NCBI GenBank assembly: GCA_017879645.1
Contig: JAAEXZ010000020.1
Coordinates: 1 to 32,985, forward strand
Direction: 5' to 3'
From: Nitrosomonas sp.
GTDB lineage: Bacteria; Pseudomonadota; Gammaproteobacteria; Burkholderiales; Nitrosomonadaceae
DNA: 32,985 bases
The notes beneath the pieces were generated by a model, which had not been told where the DNA came from, ran no database searches, and saw nothing but the letters and a program-made list of their open reading frames with translations. Each line of letters opens with the position of its first letter. Position 1 is the first letter of the stretch. Below, in pieces: positions 1 through 8,295 of the stretch. The position numbers were made by a program, and so were the translations under genes.

Positions 1-94
1 CAATAGCATGCTGCTCGCCTCGTTACCATTTTCCAAAAGGATCATTTGCGGCTATAAATAAAGCATATCGAATAGCGGCAAAACTGCACTTATT
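1..94. other. Short non-coding edge stretch
   Basis: This is the region downstream of the coiled-coil gene that ends at 95. It is AT-rich. I see no supported gene, RNA or clear terminator hairpin before the window edge. Confidence 0.4.
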
Positions 95-1933
95 TCACAT
101 ATTGGAAACAGCCTGACCTCGAGTGTGCTCCGCTGCGGCAATTTCTGCACGTATACGTGCGGCGGCTGCGGCGGTTGCGTCCTTGTCAGCCTGAGAGCGG
201 GCAAATAAAGCTTCCATCGCCATGGTCTCCACAGCTTCGCGTTCCACTGCGGCTTCGAGTGCTTCTGTCTCAAGCGCAATGCGCTCCTGCATGGCAACGA
301 GGGCAGCAGATTCGGTTCTTGCCTTTTCCAAGGCCACCTTGGTTGCTTCTTTTTCTGCTTCGAGCTGGGCTTTGGCTTTGTGTGTAGCCATGATTTTTGC
401 TTGTGCACGCGTGATGGCCAGTGCGGTTATTTTTTGTTCAATATCCAAACGTTCAGCCACCACCTGTTTGGCATCTTCCATGGCTTTAGCACGAATTTCC
501 GCATCATCGAGCAAACGCTGTTCAAGTTCGATTTTTTCATTGACTTCTTGCGTGGCCAGCTTATCCATTTGTATTTTTGCTTCGGCAGTAGTCCTCAATC
601 GAGCTTCCGCTTCTGCTCTTTGTTTTGCGACTTCCTTGCCATCCAGCTCAGCTTTGGCTCGTGCTTCGGCTTCTTTTGTAGCTTGTTCTTCAGCCTTGAT
701 GCGTTTCTGGAATTCTTTGGTGGCATTGATTTCCGCTTTCTTTCGCTCTTCAGCTTTTGTAACGGCCTCTTTTTCAACTTGCAGCGCTTCGGTAGCCACG
801 ATCAGTGCTTCAGCCTCGATTTGCATGCGTTTGTTGGTTTCCTCGAGTAATTCGGATTCAGCGATCAATCGTGCTTTGACTGCATCAGCTGCCGTATTTT
901 CTTTTGCAATGATGGATTCGGCAATTTCTTGTGCGACCATTTCTGCATTGACTCTGTCGCGAGCGGCTATCGTAGCCAGTGTATCGATTTCCGCGCGTTG
1001 TTTTGCTTTCTCGTTTGCAATCATTTCAGCTTCGGCTTTTTCTAGGGCTAAGCGAGTTGCCGCTTCTTCAGTCTGTAGCTTCAACTCCTCTGCTGCTCGT
1101 GCCTGGGCCTCGGCTTCCAGGCGCCGATTGGATTCTGTGAGTATCTGGGCCTCCGTTCGTGTACGCAGTAAAGCTTCTTCATAAGCCTGTTTTTCTATTT
1201 CTTCATAGGCTTTTGCCAATGCTAGTGCTTTTTGTGTCTCCTGAATCTTGGCGCTGGTTATTGCAGCAGCATTAGTATCGGCCTCGATAGCGGCGATTGC
1301 AATTGTCCGTGCTTCTTCAGCCATCCTGGCTTGATGCATCGCTACCGCAGCCGCTTCATCCTGTTTGAGTGCCGCGGCATGAGCGTTGTCCAGAGCGGTT
1401 GCTTCTTGTTCGACAAGTTGCTGGGTTTTCTCGACTATCGCAGCTTCCGCTTTGATTTTTGCTTCAAGTAAGGCACTCAGGGCTTTCTCCGCCTTGTACT
1501 TTTCCTCGGCAAGATGTTTGGCCTTGATTTCGAGTTCTCTTCGTGTATGGGCTTCCTGTATGGCTAAAGCCTCGGCTTTGGCTCTGGCGCGTATCTCATC
1601 GGTTGCAGCAGCTTCTGCCTGAATTCTGTTTTCGGCAGTGAGTCTTGCATTGGCTTCGGCGCGCGCCCGTGCTTCAGCGGTGACTCTTGCGACATTCTCG
1701 GCTTCGATACGCTTGTGGGCTTGTTTGATGGCGCGATCCTCGGCGCTTAGTCGCTCGAGATAAGCCGATTCGAGTTGCTGCTTGATACCGTTGATGAGGG
1801 AAGATTGTTGTTCTGAGTCGAATGATTCGTGCATCGATGAATCGGCTTCAGAAACAGAATTTTCATATTCATCCGACATGTCGGACGCAGAAGTTTTGCG
1901 CAGTGAACTGAGTAGACGTGACTTGAATGTCAT
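95..1933 (-). CDS. Large 14-residue-repeat alanine-rich coiled-coil protein
   Basis: I do not recognise this 612-residue protein as a named family. Residues 1-56 form a head: a basic amphipathic start (FKSRLLSSLRKT) followed by a Ser/Asp/Glu-rich acidic stretch. Residues 57-603 are about 39 consecutive 14-residue units with a loose pattern of Arg/Lys at position 5, Ala-Glu at 8-9 and Ala at 12. The phase slips by only one residue, near 449. Fourteen residues equal two heptads, so a continuous alanine-rich coiled-coil rod is expected. The tail is only nine residues. There is no signal peptide or membrane segment, so it is probably cytosolic; the basic amphipathic N-terminus could contact membrane. 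It lies 121 bp downstream of fliR on the same strand, with no clear terminator between, so it may be the last gene of the flagellar operon. The ATG at 1933 has only a weak ribosome site. A structural or scaffold role is inference. Confidence 0.8.
   Translation of the reverse strand: MTFKSRLLSSLRKTSASDMSDEYENSVSEADSSMHESFDSEQQSSLINGIKQQLESAYLERLSAEDRAIKQAHKRIEAENVARVTAEARARAEANARLTAENRIQAEAAATDEIRARAKAEALAIQEAHTRRELEIKAKHLAEEKYKAEKALSALLEAKIKAEAAIVEKTQQLVEQEATALDNAHAAALKQDEAAAVAMHQARMAEEARTIAIAAIEADTNAAAITSAKIQETQKALALAKAYEEIEKQAYEEALLRTRTEAQILTESNRRLEAEAQARAAEELKLQTEEAATRLALEKAEAEMIANEKAKQRAEIDTLATIAARDRVNAEMVAQEIAESIIAKENTAADAVKARLIAESELLEETNKRMQIEAEALIVATEALQVEKEAVTKAEERKKAEINATKEFQKRIKAEEQATKEAEARAKAELDGKEVAKQRAEAEARLRTTAEAKIQMDKLATQEVNEKIELEQRLLDDAEIRAKAMEDAKQVVAERLDIEQKITALAITRAQAKIMATHKAKAQLEAEKEATKVALEKARTESAALVAMQERIALETEALEAAVEREAVETMAMEALFARSQADKDATAAAAARIRAEIAAAEHTRGQAVSNM
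125..1765 (-). repeat. Array of about 39 degenerate 42-bp (14-codon) units
   Basis: The coding array corresponds to residues 57-603 of the coiled-coil protein. Aligned every 14 residues, units such as QAHKRIEAENVARV, TAEARARAEANARL, ESNRRLEAEAQARA and EFQKRIKAEEQATK share Arg/Lys at position 5, Ala-Glu at 8-9 and Ala at 12. One extra Thr separates units 28 and 29. The units are diverged, so this is an old internal expansion, not a recent slippage tract. Confidence 0.8.
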
Positions 1934-2054
1934 AAGTTTTAACCAAACAGTAAGTTTTAGGTATTGCTAAACAGCTTATTGCAATTGATGAGTGATAACT
2001 TTAACAATATTTGGGTGTAAAAAAAGCGTGGAAAAGAAGGGGAATAATGTCTTT

Positions 2055-2852
2055 TTATGGCATATCGATTTTGCCAATGTTGAGAATCCCCATCATCAGA
2101 TTTAGTCCATCCTGTACGAACTGCTCAAGGATCGGGGCATAGAACGGCATGCTCAGTGCCAGTACCAGCAAACCAATCGATAGTGTCAGTGGAAAGCCGA
2201 CGGCAAAGATGTTCAATTGGGGAGCGGCGCGGGTCAGGATACCCAGTGCCAGGTTTGTAATTAACAAAGCCGTCAGGACCGGCAAGGAGAGTTGCAAGCC
2301 TGCTTTGAAAACTTCTTCACCCCACTGTGCCAGTGTGGTGAATGTGGCATTGGTGACGCCTTCGATGCTCACCGGTAATGTACTGAAGCTCTGGGAAATC
2401 AATGCAATCATCAATAAATGACCATCCATGGCCAGAAATGCCAGGCTGGCGATAACACCCAGGAAACGACCGACGATGTCGATTTGTCCCGAGTTTTGGG
2501 CATCAAAGAAAATGGCAAAGCCCAGACCCATTTGCAAGCCGATCAATTCTCCGGCCATTTCAACTGCGACAAAGACGATACGCATGACGAAGCCGATGGC
2601 GATACCGATCAGGAGTTGCTGCAGCAGAATGATCAAACCGATACCTGTGGCCGGATCAATCGAAGGTAGCGATTTTTCCACTGTGGGGGTGACCAGAATC
2701 GTAATCATGATTGCCAGACCGAGCTTGACTCTCACTGGAATACTCGGATTTCCCAGAATCGGTGCGGTTGCGATCATGGCAAGAATCCTGCTGAATGGCC
2801 AGATGAACGTGGCGATGAGCGTGTTTAATTCAGCGGTAGTGATATTGATCAT
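2055..2852 (-). CDS. fliR: Flagellar export gate protein FliR
   Basis: FliR is part of the FliPQR export gate of the flagellar type III secretion apparatus in the inner membrane. The 265 residues are the usual family length. The protein is hydrophobic throughout with about six membrane segments. The conserved central stretch (AGELIGLQMGLGFA, then QNSGQIDIVGRFLG) and the C-terminal APQLNIFAVGFPLTL block are typical of FliR. It follows fliQ by about 100 bp and is the last recognisable flagellar gene of the operon. flhB, often next in other bacteria, is not here. The start at 2852 follows family length; the ribosome site is weak. Confidence 0.97.
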   Translation of the reverse strand: MINITTAELNTLIATFIWPFSRILAMIATAPILGNPSIPVRVKLGLAIMITILVTPTVEKSLPSIDPATGIGLIILLQQLLIGIAIGFVMRIVFVAVEMAGELIGLQMGLGFAIFFDAQNSGQIDIVGRFLGVIASLAFLAMDGHLLMIALISQSFSTLPVSIEGVTNATFTTLAQWGEEVFKAGLQLSLPVLTALLITNLALGILTRAAPQLNIFAVGFPLTLSIGLLVLALSMPFYAPILEQFVQDGLNLMMGILNIGKIDMP

Positions 2853-2951
2853 GATCGGGCGCGCTGTTATTTTGGCGATGGAATTTCAATACCGAATCAG
2901 TATGGTTCGGTGCCTGAACAAGGCAAAGTTTGACGTAGATGCTTTCTGGTG

Positions 2952-3224
2952 TTAACCGATGGCCATCCATGGAATGCTGGTGAACAGTCTTTGCATGTAA
3001 TCGGTCATGAGATTGATCATCCAGGGGCCGGCCAGTACCAGCACCAGAAACATGATCAGCAGTTTGGGTATGAAAGACAATGTCATCTCATTGATTTGCG
3101 TTGCAGCCTGGAAAATACTCACCAGCAAGCCGGTTGCCAACGCCGAGAGCAGTAGCGGAGCCGAAACCATGAAGGTAATTTCGAGTGCTTGCCGACCAAT
3201 CGTCATGGCACTTTCTGGGGTCAT
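2952..3224 (-). CDS. fliQ: Flagellar export gate protein FliQ
   Basis: FliQ is the small two-helix subunit of the FliPQR gate. The 90 residues match the family. Two membrane helices (about residues 16-38 and 50-72) flank the conserved loop with SIFQAATQINEMTLSFIPK, a hallmark of FliQ and its type III homologues. The ATG at 3224 is preceded by a good GAGGAGA ribosome site, and the gene starts 13 bp after the fliP stop. Confidence 0.97.
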   Translation of the reverse strand: MTPESAMTIGRQALEITFMVSAPLLLSALATGLLVSIFQAATQINEMTLSFIPKLLIMFLVLVLAGPWMINLMTDYMQRLFTSIPWMAIG

Positions 3225-3237
3225 GTGCAGTCTCCTC

Positions 3238-4074
3238 TCAAGTGTAAAAGCTTTGTGTCAATGAGCCGATGATCAGGTGCCAGCCATCCACCAGCACGAA
3301 CAGCATCAACTTGAACGGCAGGGAAATGATCATGGGCGATAGCATCATCATACCCATCGCCATCAATACACTGGACACGACCAGATCGATGATCAGAAAC
3401 GGAATGAAGATGATGAAACCAATCTGGAATGCAGTTTTGAGTTCGCTGGTGATGTAGGCCGGTACCAGTATTTTCAGCGGCACATTGTCCCGGCTTTCCA
3501 GTTCTTCATGATCGGAAATCTGGACGAATAGAGCCAGGTCTGTTTCCCGTGTTTGCTGCAGCATGAATGCCTTCAACGGTACGCTTGCTTTTTCGGCGGC
3601 CTGCATGATGCTGATCTTGTCTTCGGAGAAAGGCAGATAGGCTTCGTTGTATACCTTGTCGATCACCGGCGACATGATGAAAAATGTCAGGAACAGAGCC
3701 AATCCAAGCAGGACCTGATTGGGAGGGGAAGATTGTGTACCTAACGCCATGCGCAGCAGGGACAGGACAATGATGATGCGGGTAAAACTGGACATCATCA
3801 GCACGACAGCGGGCAGGAAAGTCAGTGAAGTCAGGAGCAGCAGGGTTTGCAAGCTCAGGGTATAGGTTGTGCTGCCGCCTGCACCGGGTGTACTGGCGAA
3901 TGCCGGAAAGCCTGCTTTTTGCGCCAGTACCGGAAAAGCCATGAAACCGGTACACACCATGGCGATCTGTAACCAGCGCCGTGCGCTCATGCTGGCAAAG
4001 CTGAACCGGGAACGGAATGTCGATGGTAGAGCACGCTGTTCAGATTGAATCATGTTTGATCTTGAATTAAACAT
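3238..4074 (-). CDS. fliP: Flagellar export gate protein FliP
   Basis: FliP forms most of the flagellar export gate. The 278-residue reading frame has a cleavable signal peptide region (about residues 30-52, ending FPVLAQ), as FliP normally does, then the conserved membrane segments. Typical motifs are [17 protein letters not shown], the [14 protein letters not shown] block and the C-terminal [15 protein letters not shown]. coli FliP is about 245 residues, so the first 28 residues may not be translated. Other ATGs lie at 4053 (13 nt after the fliO stop) and 3990 (directly before the signal peptide). None has a clear ribosome site. The 4074 start overlaps the fliO end by 8 bp, which would suit translational coupling. 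Confidence 0.95.
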   Translation of the reverse strand: MFNSRSNMIQSEQRALPSTFRSRFSFASMSARRWLQIAMVCTGFMAFPVLAQKAGFPAFASTPGAGGSTTYTLSLQTLLLLTSLTFLPAVVLMMSSFTRIIIVLSLLRMALGTQSSPPNQVLLGLALFLTFFIMSPVIDKVYNEAYLPFSEDKISIMQAAEKASVPLKAFMLQQTRETDLALFVQISDHEELESRDNVPLKILVPAYITSELKTAFQIGFIIFIPFLIIDLVVSSVLMAMGMMMLSPMIISLPFKLMLFVLVDGWHLIIGSLTQSFYT

Positions 4075-4501
4075 TGTTTTTTCTGATACTGCCGTTGAGT
4101 TGTTCGACGAAGTCTGCGGCCACCGGTTCCGGTGCAGTATCCTGTTGTGAACTGACCGAAGGCTTTTCCATGCTGTGCAGCATGTTCACACGCCCTGGTG
4201 CAACACCCAGTACGAGCCAGGTGCCATTGATTTCGACGATCACGACGCGTTCTCGCTGACCTACACCCGTTGCAGCCACCAGTTTCATGGTTCCATTGGC
4301 TGTGCCGGGAACCAGAGAGAATCGCTTCAGTACCCACGCCAGGCCCAGAATGATGATCAGTACCAGCACCAACCCTCCCAGCATTTGCATCGTATTTTCG
4401 GTCGACAAGGCCGATGTCGGCTGCAAAACGGGTTTTCCTGTTTCGGCGATTGCGGGTAACGAGCATGACCAAGCTGCAAGCAACCAGTAACGGTTTGGCA
4501 T
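4067..4501 (-). CDS. fliO: Flagellar biosynthesis protein FliO
   Basis: FliO is a membrane chaperone that helps assemble the FliP ring. The 144-residue protein has an N-terminal signal-like segment (residues 1-20, ending AIAE) and a single membrane helix at about 39-58. A cytoplasmic domain follows with [22 protein letters not shown], the typical FliO/FliZ fold. FliO is poorly conserved, so position between fliN and fliP is strong supporting evidence. It starts 6 bp after the fliN stop and overlaps fliP by 8 bp. Confidence 0.93.
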   Translation of the reverse strand: MPNRYWLLAAWSCSLPAIAETGKPVLQPTSALSTENTMQMLGGLVLVLIIILGLAWVLKRFSLVPGTANGTMKLVAATGVGQRERVVIVEINGTWLVLGVAPGRVNMLHSMEKPSVSSQQDTAPEPVAADFVEQLNGSIRKNNV

Positions 4502-4507
4502 GATTGT

Positions 4508-5026
4508 TTACCGATTCAGTTTACGAATACGTTCGCTGGGCGTGATAATGTCCGTCAACCGGATACCGAATTTGTCGTTGACGACCACGACTTCACCCTG
4601 GGCGATGAGGCAGCCATTTACCAATACATCCATAGGTTCGCCGGCCATGCCTTCGAGTTCTACAACCGACCCTTGGGCCAGTTGCAACAGATTCTTCAGG
4701 GCAATCTTGGTGCGCCCCAGTTCGACGGTCAATTGCACCGGGATGTCCAGAATCATGTCGATGTCATGGCGTGTTCCGGGAGCGGAGTGCTCCTTCGAGA
4801 AATCTTCAAACATGGCGGCAGTTGGCGCTCCAGTCAGAGGATTTTTGGTTTTGTCGGTCGCCGCCAGATTATTCTTGCTGTCGCTGGTGGCTTGTTCTGT
4901 CATGGCAGCAGCCCAGTCATCAGTTTCGGTTGATTCCTCGGGTTGAGTAGCCGCAGATTGTTCTGCCATGGCGGCAGCCCAATCATCAGTTTCGGGAGTA
5001 GCGTTGGTTGCGTTGGGATCTGACAT
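4508..5026 (-). CDS. fliN: Flagellar motor switch protein FliN
   Basis: FliN forms the lower part of the cytoplasmic C-ring and, with FliM, sets rotation direction; it also docks the FliH-FliI export complex. The SpoA domain at about residues 88-170 is typical: DIPVQLTVELGRTKIALKNLL, then GEPMDVLVNGCLIAQGEVVVV and the terminal GIRLTDII. I chose the ATG at 5026 (172 residues) because GGAGA precedes it; a TTG at 5038 would add four residues. Unusually, the N-terminal DDWAAAM motif, present once in most FliN (E. coli has DDLWAEAL), occurs twice here, 22 residues apart. It starts 17 bp after the fliM stop. Confidence 0.97.
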   Translation of the reverse strand: MSDPNATNATPETDDWAAAMAEQSAATQPEESTETDDWAAAMTEQATSDSKNNLAATDKTKNPLTGAPTAAMFEDFSKEHSAPGTRHDIDMILDIPVQLTVELGRTKIALKNLLQLAQGSVVELEGMAGEPMDVLVNGCLIAQGEVVVVNDKFGIRLTDIITPSERIRKLNR

Positions 5027-5042
5027 CTTTGTCTCCAATTAA

Positions 5043-6026
5043 TTATTCATTCTCGGAATGCGAGATCAATTCGTTTATCCTGAGAGCATAATGGCCATTC
5101 ATGATGCCGTAACGGCATGCCATGAGTGGAACACCGGCAGCATGTGCGGTGATTGTCTCCGGAATTTCCAACGGGATGACATCGCCAACCTGCATGTTGA
5201 GAATCTCATTGAAGGTGACCTGGGTTTCACCCAAATTGGCTATGAGCTCGACTTCTGCACCCTGTACCTGCTGCGACAACATTTTTACCCAGCGTTTATC
5301 GACCTCAAGGTGATCGCCTTGCAGGGAGTTGTAAAGCAGATCCCGGATGGGTTCGATCATGGAGTAGGGAATGCAGACATGGAGTGAGCCGCCTTTTCCT
5401 CCTAGATCGATATCAAAATTAACACTGAGAACCACTTCATTCGGTGTGGCAATACTGGCAAATTGTGGATTCATTTCCGACCGGATGTACTCAAACTTGA
5501 CCGGATAAACTGATTTCCAGGATTTTTCGTAATCGGTAAAAACCACATGCAGTAAGCGCTGAATGATGTTCTGCTCGGTCTGAGTGAAATCCCTGCCTTC
5601 CACTCGGGTATGGTATCGGCCATCGCCGCCAAAAAGGTTATCGACGATCAGGAAGATCAAACTGGGATCAAAAACCATCAGGGCTGTTCCTCGCAATGGT
5701 TTCATGTGCACCATGTTGAGATTGGTGGGAACCACCAGATTGCGGACGAATTCGCTGAATTTGATCACCTTGGCCGAACTGACGGTGATATCGACCGTGC
5801 GCCGGATGAAATTGAATAATCCAAAGCGCAACAGTCGTGCAAACCGTTCGTTGATGATCTCAAATGTGGGCAGTCGTCCCCGTACAATCCGCTCCTGGGT
5901 GGCGATGTTGTAGGGACGAATGCCACCTTTCTCTTCTTCCTTTTCTTCAGGCACATCATCGCTTTCGCCGGTCGCACCTTTGAGAAGCGCATCTACTTCG
6001 TCTTGTGAGAGAAAGTCTTCAGCCAT
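5043..6026 (-). CDS. fliM: Flagellar motor switch protein FliM
   Basis: FliM is the C-ring switch protein that receives phospho-CheY. The 327 residues are a normal length. The N-terminal LSQDEVDALLKG is the CheY-P binding peptide. The middle CheC-like domain carries IVDNLFGGDGR, where the GG pair contacts FliG. The C-terminal SpoA domain (about 250-325) pairs with FliN. It sits between fliL and fliN, 10 bp after the fliL stop. An intact CheY-binding peptide implies chemotactic switching, though no che genes lie in the window. Confidence 0.98.
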   Translation of the reverse strand: MAEDFLSQDEVDALLKGATGESDDVPEEKEEEKGGIRPYNIATQERIVRGRLPTFEIINERFARLLRFGLFNFIRRTVDITVSSAKVIKFSEFVRNLVVPTNLNMVHMKPLRGTALMVFDPSLIFLIVDNLFGGDGRYHTRVEGRDFTQTEQNIIQRLLHVVFTDYEKSWKSVYPVKFEYIRSEMNPQFASIATPNEVVLSVNFDIDLGGKGGSLHVCIPYSMIEPIRDLLYNSLQGDHLEVDKRWVKMLSQQVQGAEVELIANLGETQVTFNEILNMQVGDVIPLEIPETITAHAAGVPLMACRYGIMNGHYALRINELISHSENE

Positions 6027-6036
6027 GTTATGTGAG

Positions 6037-6519
6037 TTACTGAATTACAAAAGAGGTGAACAACACTTCCAGTACATCCGCTTTCAATTCGTCCTTGCCT
6101 AATGATTGCTTGATTTCATCAACAATCTGTTGACTCAGGTTTTGTTTGCCAGTCATTCCCGAAATTTCGGTGGCTTTCTTGCTTGAAAGCAGCATGAGCA
6201 GGCGATTGCGAATTTCTGGCATCTGTTTCTTGATTTCTGCTACAGCCTCACCTTCCTTGGCCTTTACCGTCAGTCCTACTTGTAAGTACTGACTGTCATC
6301 CGGCTGCAGGTTGACTGTAAAGATTTCCAAATCAACGAAAGTGTTGGGTTTCTCTACCGGAGGAGGCGGTTCTGAATCACCGCCCATCGTTTTCATTGCA
6401 TACCATGTGCCACCTGCACCGGCTACAATGGCAATTACTGCGATAAGGATAATGATCAATACCTTTTTGTTTTTTTTACCTTCTGCACCGGTCGGTGCTT
6501 CTGCTGCTGCATTTGCCAT
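6037..6519 (-). CDS. fliL: Flagellar basal body-associated protein FliL
   Basis: FliL is a single-pass inner-membrane protein that surrounds the stator units and helps torque generation. The start at 6519 (160 residues) is chosen because a strong AAGGAGA lies just upstream; a longer frame to 6600 adds 27 unlikely residues. A short Ala/Lys cytoplasmic tail precedes one membrane helix at about residues 19-40. A Pro/Glu linker and a periplasmic domain follow, with TFVDLEIFTVNLQPDDSQYL and RNRLLMLLSSKKATEI, both typical of FliL. It lies about 215 bp after the fliK stop, the widest gap in the operon, which contains an inverted repeat. Confidence 0.96.
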   Translation of the reverse strand: MANAAAEAPTGAEGKKNKKVLIIILIAVIAIVAGAGGTWYAMKTMGGDSEPPPPVEKPNTFVDLEIFTVNLQPDDSQYLQVGLTVKAKEGEAVAEIKKQMPEIRNRLLMLLSSKKATEISGMTGKQNLSQQIVDEIKQSLGKDELKADVLEVLFTSFVIQ

Positions 6520-6653
6520 GGGTAGGTCTCCTTTTTTGATGAAAACAATTATCGTGGAGCCAATATCAAATCGATCCGGCAAATAACACTGAAATAACAC
6601 CGCTTTTTATGCATACGCTTGACGGGTTGATGGCATCAAGCCTTGGTTGGGCG

Positions 6654-6691
6654 GCCTTGACAACAAGGCTCCGCAGTCATGTTGTCAAGGC
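6654..6691. repeat. 11-bp perfect inverted repeat between fliK and fliL
   Basis: GCCTTGACAAC at 6654-6664 is exactly complementary to GTTGTCAAGGC at 6681-6691, leaving a 16-nt loop. No U-tract follows in either direction, so this is not a standard intrinsic terminator. It lies in the only sizeable spacer of the fli operon. A role in mRNA processing or stability, or as an operator, is possible but unproven. Confidence 0.55.
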
Positions 6692-6735
6692 TTGAAATCG
6701 TACCGATGTTGCAGCTTCGCTACATTTGTTGAATA

Positions 6736-8181
6736 TCAGGCATAAGTATTCACGATACCGACATGCCGGACTGGCGAGGAGGTATCGATAGGCAATCCGG
6801 TTTCGGATTTTCCGTCAGACAAGTGAAATGATTGGTTTGGGGTCGCATGCTGGCCTTGTTGCTGGCGATGCTCCTGTTGAAAGGAGTCCGCTCCTACAGT
6901 GACGTTACCCAGTTGAATCCCGCTGTCGGCCATCATCTCCCTTAGTCGTGGGAGAGCCTGTTCAATGGCATCGCGTACGGCCAGGTGGGGAGATGAAAAT
7001 TGTGCCGTGGCTTGATCCTGGGAAATGGTTAACATGACTTCGACAGGCCCAAGATGGGCTGGATTCAAACGAATTTCCGCAACTTGCTGTTGCTGGTTCG
7101 TTAACCAAACAACCTTCTGAGCGAACTCAGTATTCCATTTGGGTTGACCAACGGGTAAGTCGACTTTGATGTCATGTGCCGGTGTGTTGGCGGTCGTTGG
7201 AGCAGGGACATGAGCATGATTCTGGGTAAGGCTCAAGGAAGACGAAGCAAGGGAATCTTCGTGCCACTGCAAAGCGGGTTCGGTTGTGCTCATTCGAAGT
7301 GTATCGCTCAGGGAATCAGGGTCGAAGGGTAAAAGATTGCCGTCAACGGCAGAATTTGCCGCAGCCTCGGCTAAAAATGCATCATTGAGCAGGGTCGTCA
7401 CATTCATGCTGCCTAAAGATTCACTGTCAGCAGCAAAGTGGAGGGAGCTTGCAAGGGGTTGTTGGGGTGTCTTTGCAGGTTGCGCGACTGGCATTGAGGG
7501 CATGAGTACTTGTCCTCCGGTTGCTGGTGTTGCCGATGGGGTGTCCTGAGCTAGTAGTATGGCCTGCTGTGGCAGGGTGGATTGCTGCATCACAGCTTGA
7601 GGCAAACCCGGTGTCCCTGAAAGCATAGTCGTATTATCTGGTTGAATAGTCGTTCCGGCATTTTCTGCCAGTGTGGGTGTTGATGGTAGTATCGGAGCGG
7701 GAAGTGGCTGTGGTTCTACTCCTGGTTGTAGTTGTGATTGACTTGCTGGTGAAGCGTCGGTCGATTCACTGGTTACCAGGGGGATAGCCCGATCCGGATC
7801 GGTCTTCTCGATTTCTTCAGATTGCTTGGGCGATTCCGGCGACACGGGTTTGTCCTGTTTTGTGGGTGTGGCATGCGCAGCATGCTGCCGAGGATGCTCC
7901 ATCTTGGGAGAGCGCTCATGCTTGGGTGCTGCTGGGTGATTGGAGTGAGACTGGGGCGATGCCGTTTTTTCTGGTTGTATTTTTTTCTCGATCGACTTGG
8001 TTGCGACAGGAGTATCGTTATGGTTGCCTCTATCCCTTTTTCCGGAAACTTCCCGTTGCAGTATCTTACTGAAGTCATTTTCTGGTGTGGATTCTTTGCC
8101 ATGCGTCATGGTTTTGTTGGGTAGCGATGCAGATGTGTCGGGTGTTGACTGCATTTGAAGCATGGCTGAAATGTTTTGCAT
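6736..8181 (-). CDS. fliK: Flagellar hook-length control protein FliK
   Basis: FliK is a secreted molecular ruler that measures hook length and triggers the export switch through FlhB. The 481-residue protein has a long low-complexity Pro/Gln/Ser/Thr-rich N-terminal and middle region, as usual for FliK. The conserved C-terminal hook-control domain spans roughly residues 345-450 and carries VAEIRLNPAHLGPVEVML and RLREMMADSGIQLGNVTV. The ATG at 8181 has AGGAT at a good distance; a GTG at 8196 would add five residues. The ruler part is expected to diverge fast, so only the C-terminal domain supports the call directly, along with position between fliJ and fliL. Confidence 0.95.
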   Translation of the reverse strand: MQNISAMLQMQSTPDTSASLPNKTMTHGKESTPENDFSKILQREVSGKRDRGNHNDTPVATKSIEKKIQPEKTASPQSHSNHPAAPKHERSPKMEHPRQHAAHATPTKQDKPVSPESPKQSEEIEKTDPDRAIPLVTSESTDASPASQSQLQPGVEPQPLPAPILPSTPTLAENAGTTIQPDNTTMLSGTPGLPQAVMQQSTLPQQAILLAQDTPSATPATGGQVLMPSMPVAQPAKTPQQPLASSLHFAADSESLGSMNVTTLLNDAFLAEAAANSAVDGNLLPFDPDSLSDTLRMSTTEPALQWHEDSLASSSLSLTQNHAHVPAPTTANTPAHDIKVDLPVGQPKWNTEFAQKVVWLTNQQQQVAEIRLNPAHLGPVEVMLTISQDQATAQFSSPHLAVRDAIEQALPRLREMMADSGIQLGNVTVGADSFQQEHRQQQGQHATPNQSFHLSDGKSETGLPIDTSSPVRHVGIVNTYA

Positions 8182-8295
8182 AGTTTTATCCTGCACGGTG
8201 GTTGTTATGGTTTCTGCAATTTATGATGCAAACTTTGTGCCACAATGGCGTGCTACGTCAGAAAAATTTACAGAAATGCGTATTTTTTGGAGAAT

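Noticed and set aside
222-1184. Long plus-strand open frame, rich in Ser/Ala/Cys, opposite the coiled-coil gene
   Set aside because: Its composition is the antisense image of the Ala/Glu/Lys repeats. It has no ribosome site or domain, while the minus-strand frame keeps a strict 14-residue phase over 1.6 kb.
6520-6600. Longer FliL start at 6600
   Set aside because: A strong AAGGAGA sits directly before the ATG at 6519. The extension would put 27 unrelated residues ahead of the short cytoplasmic tail.
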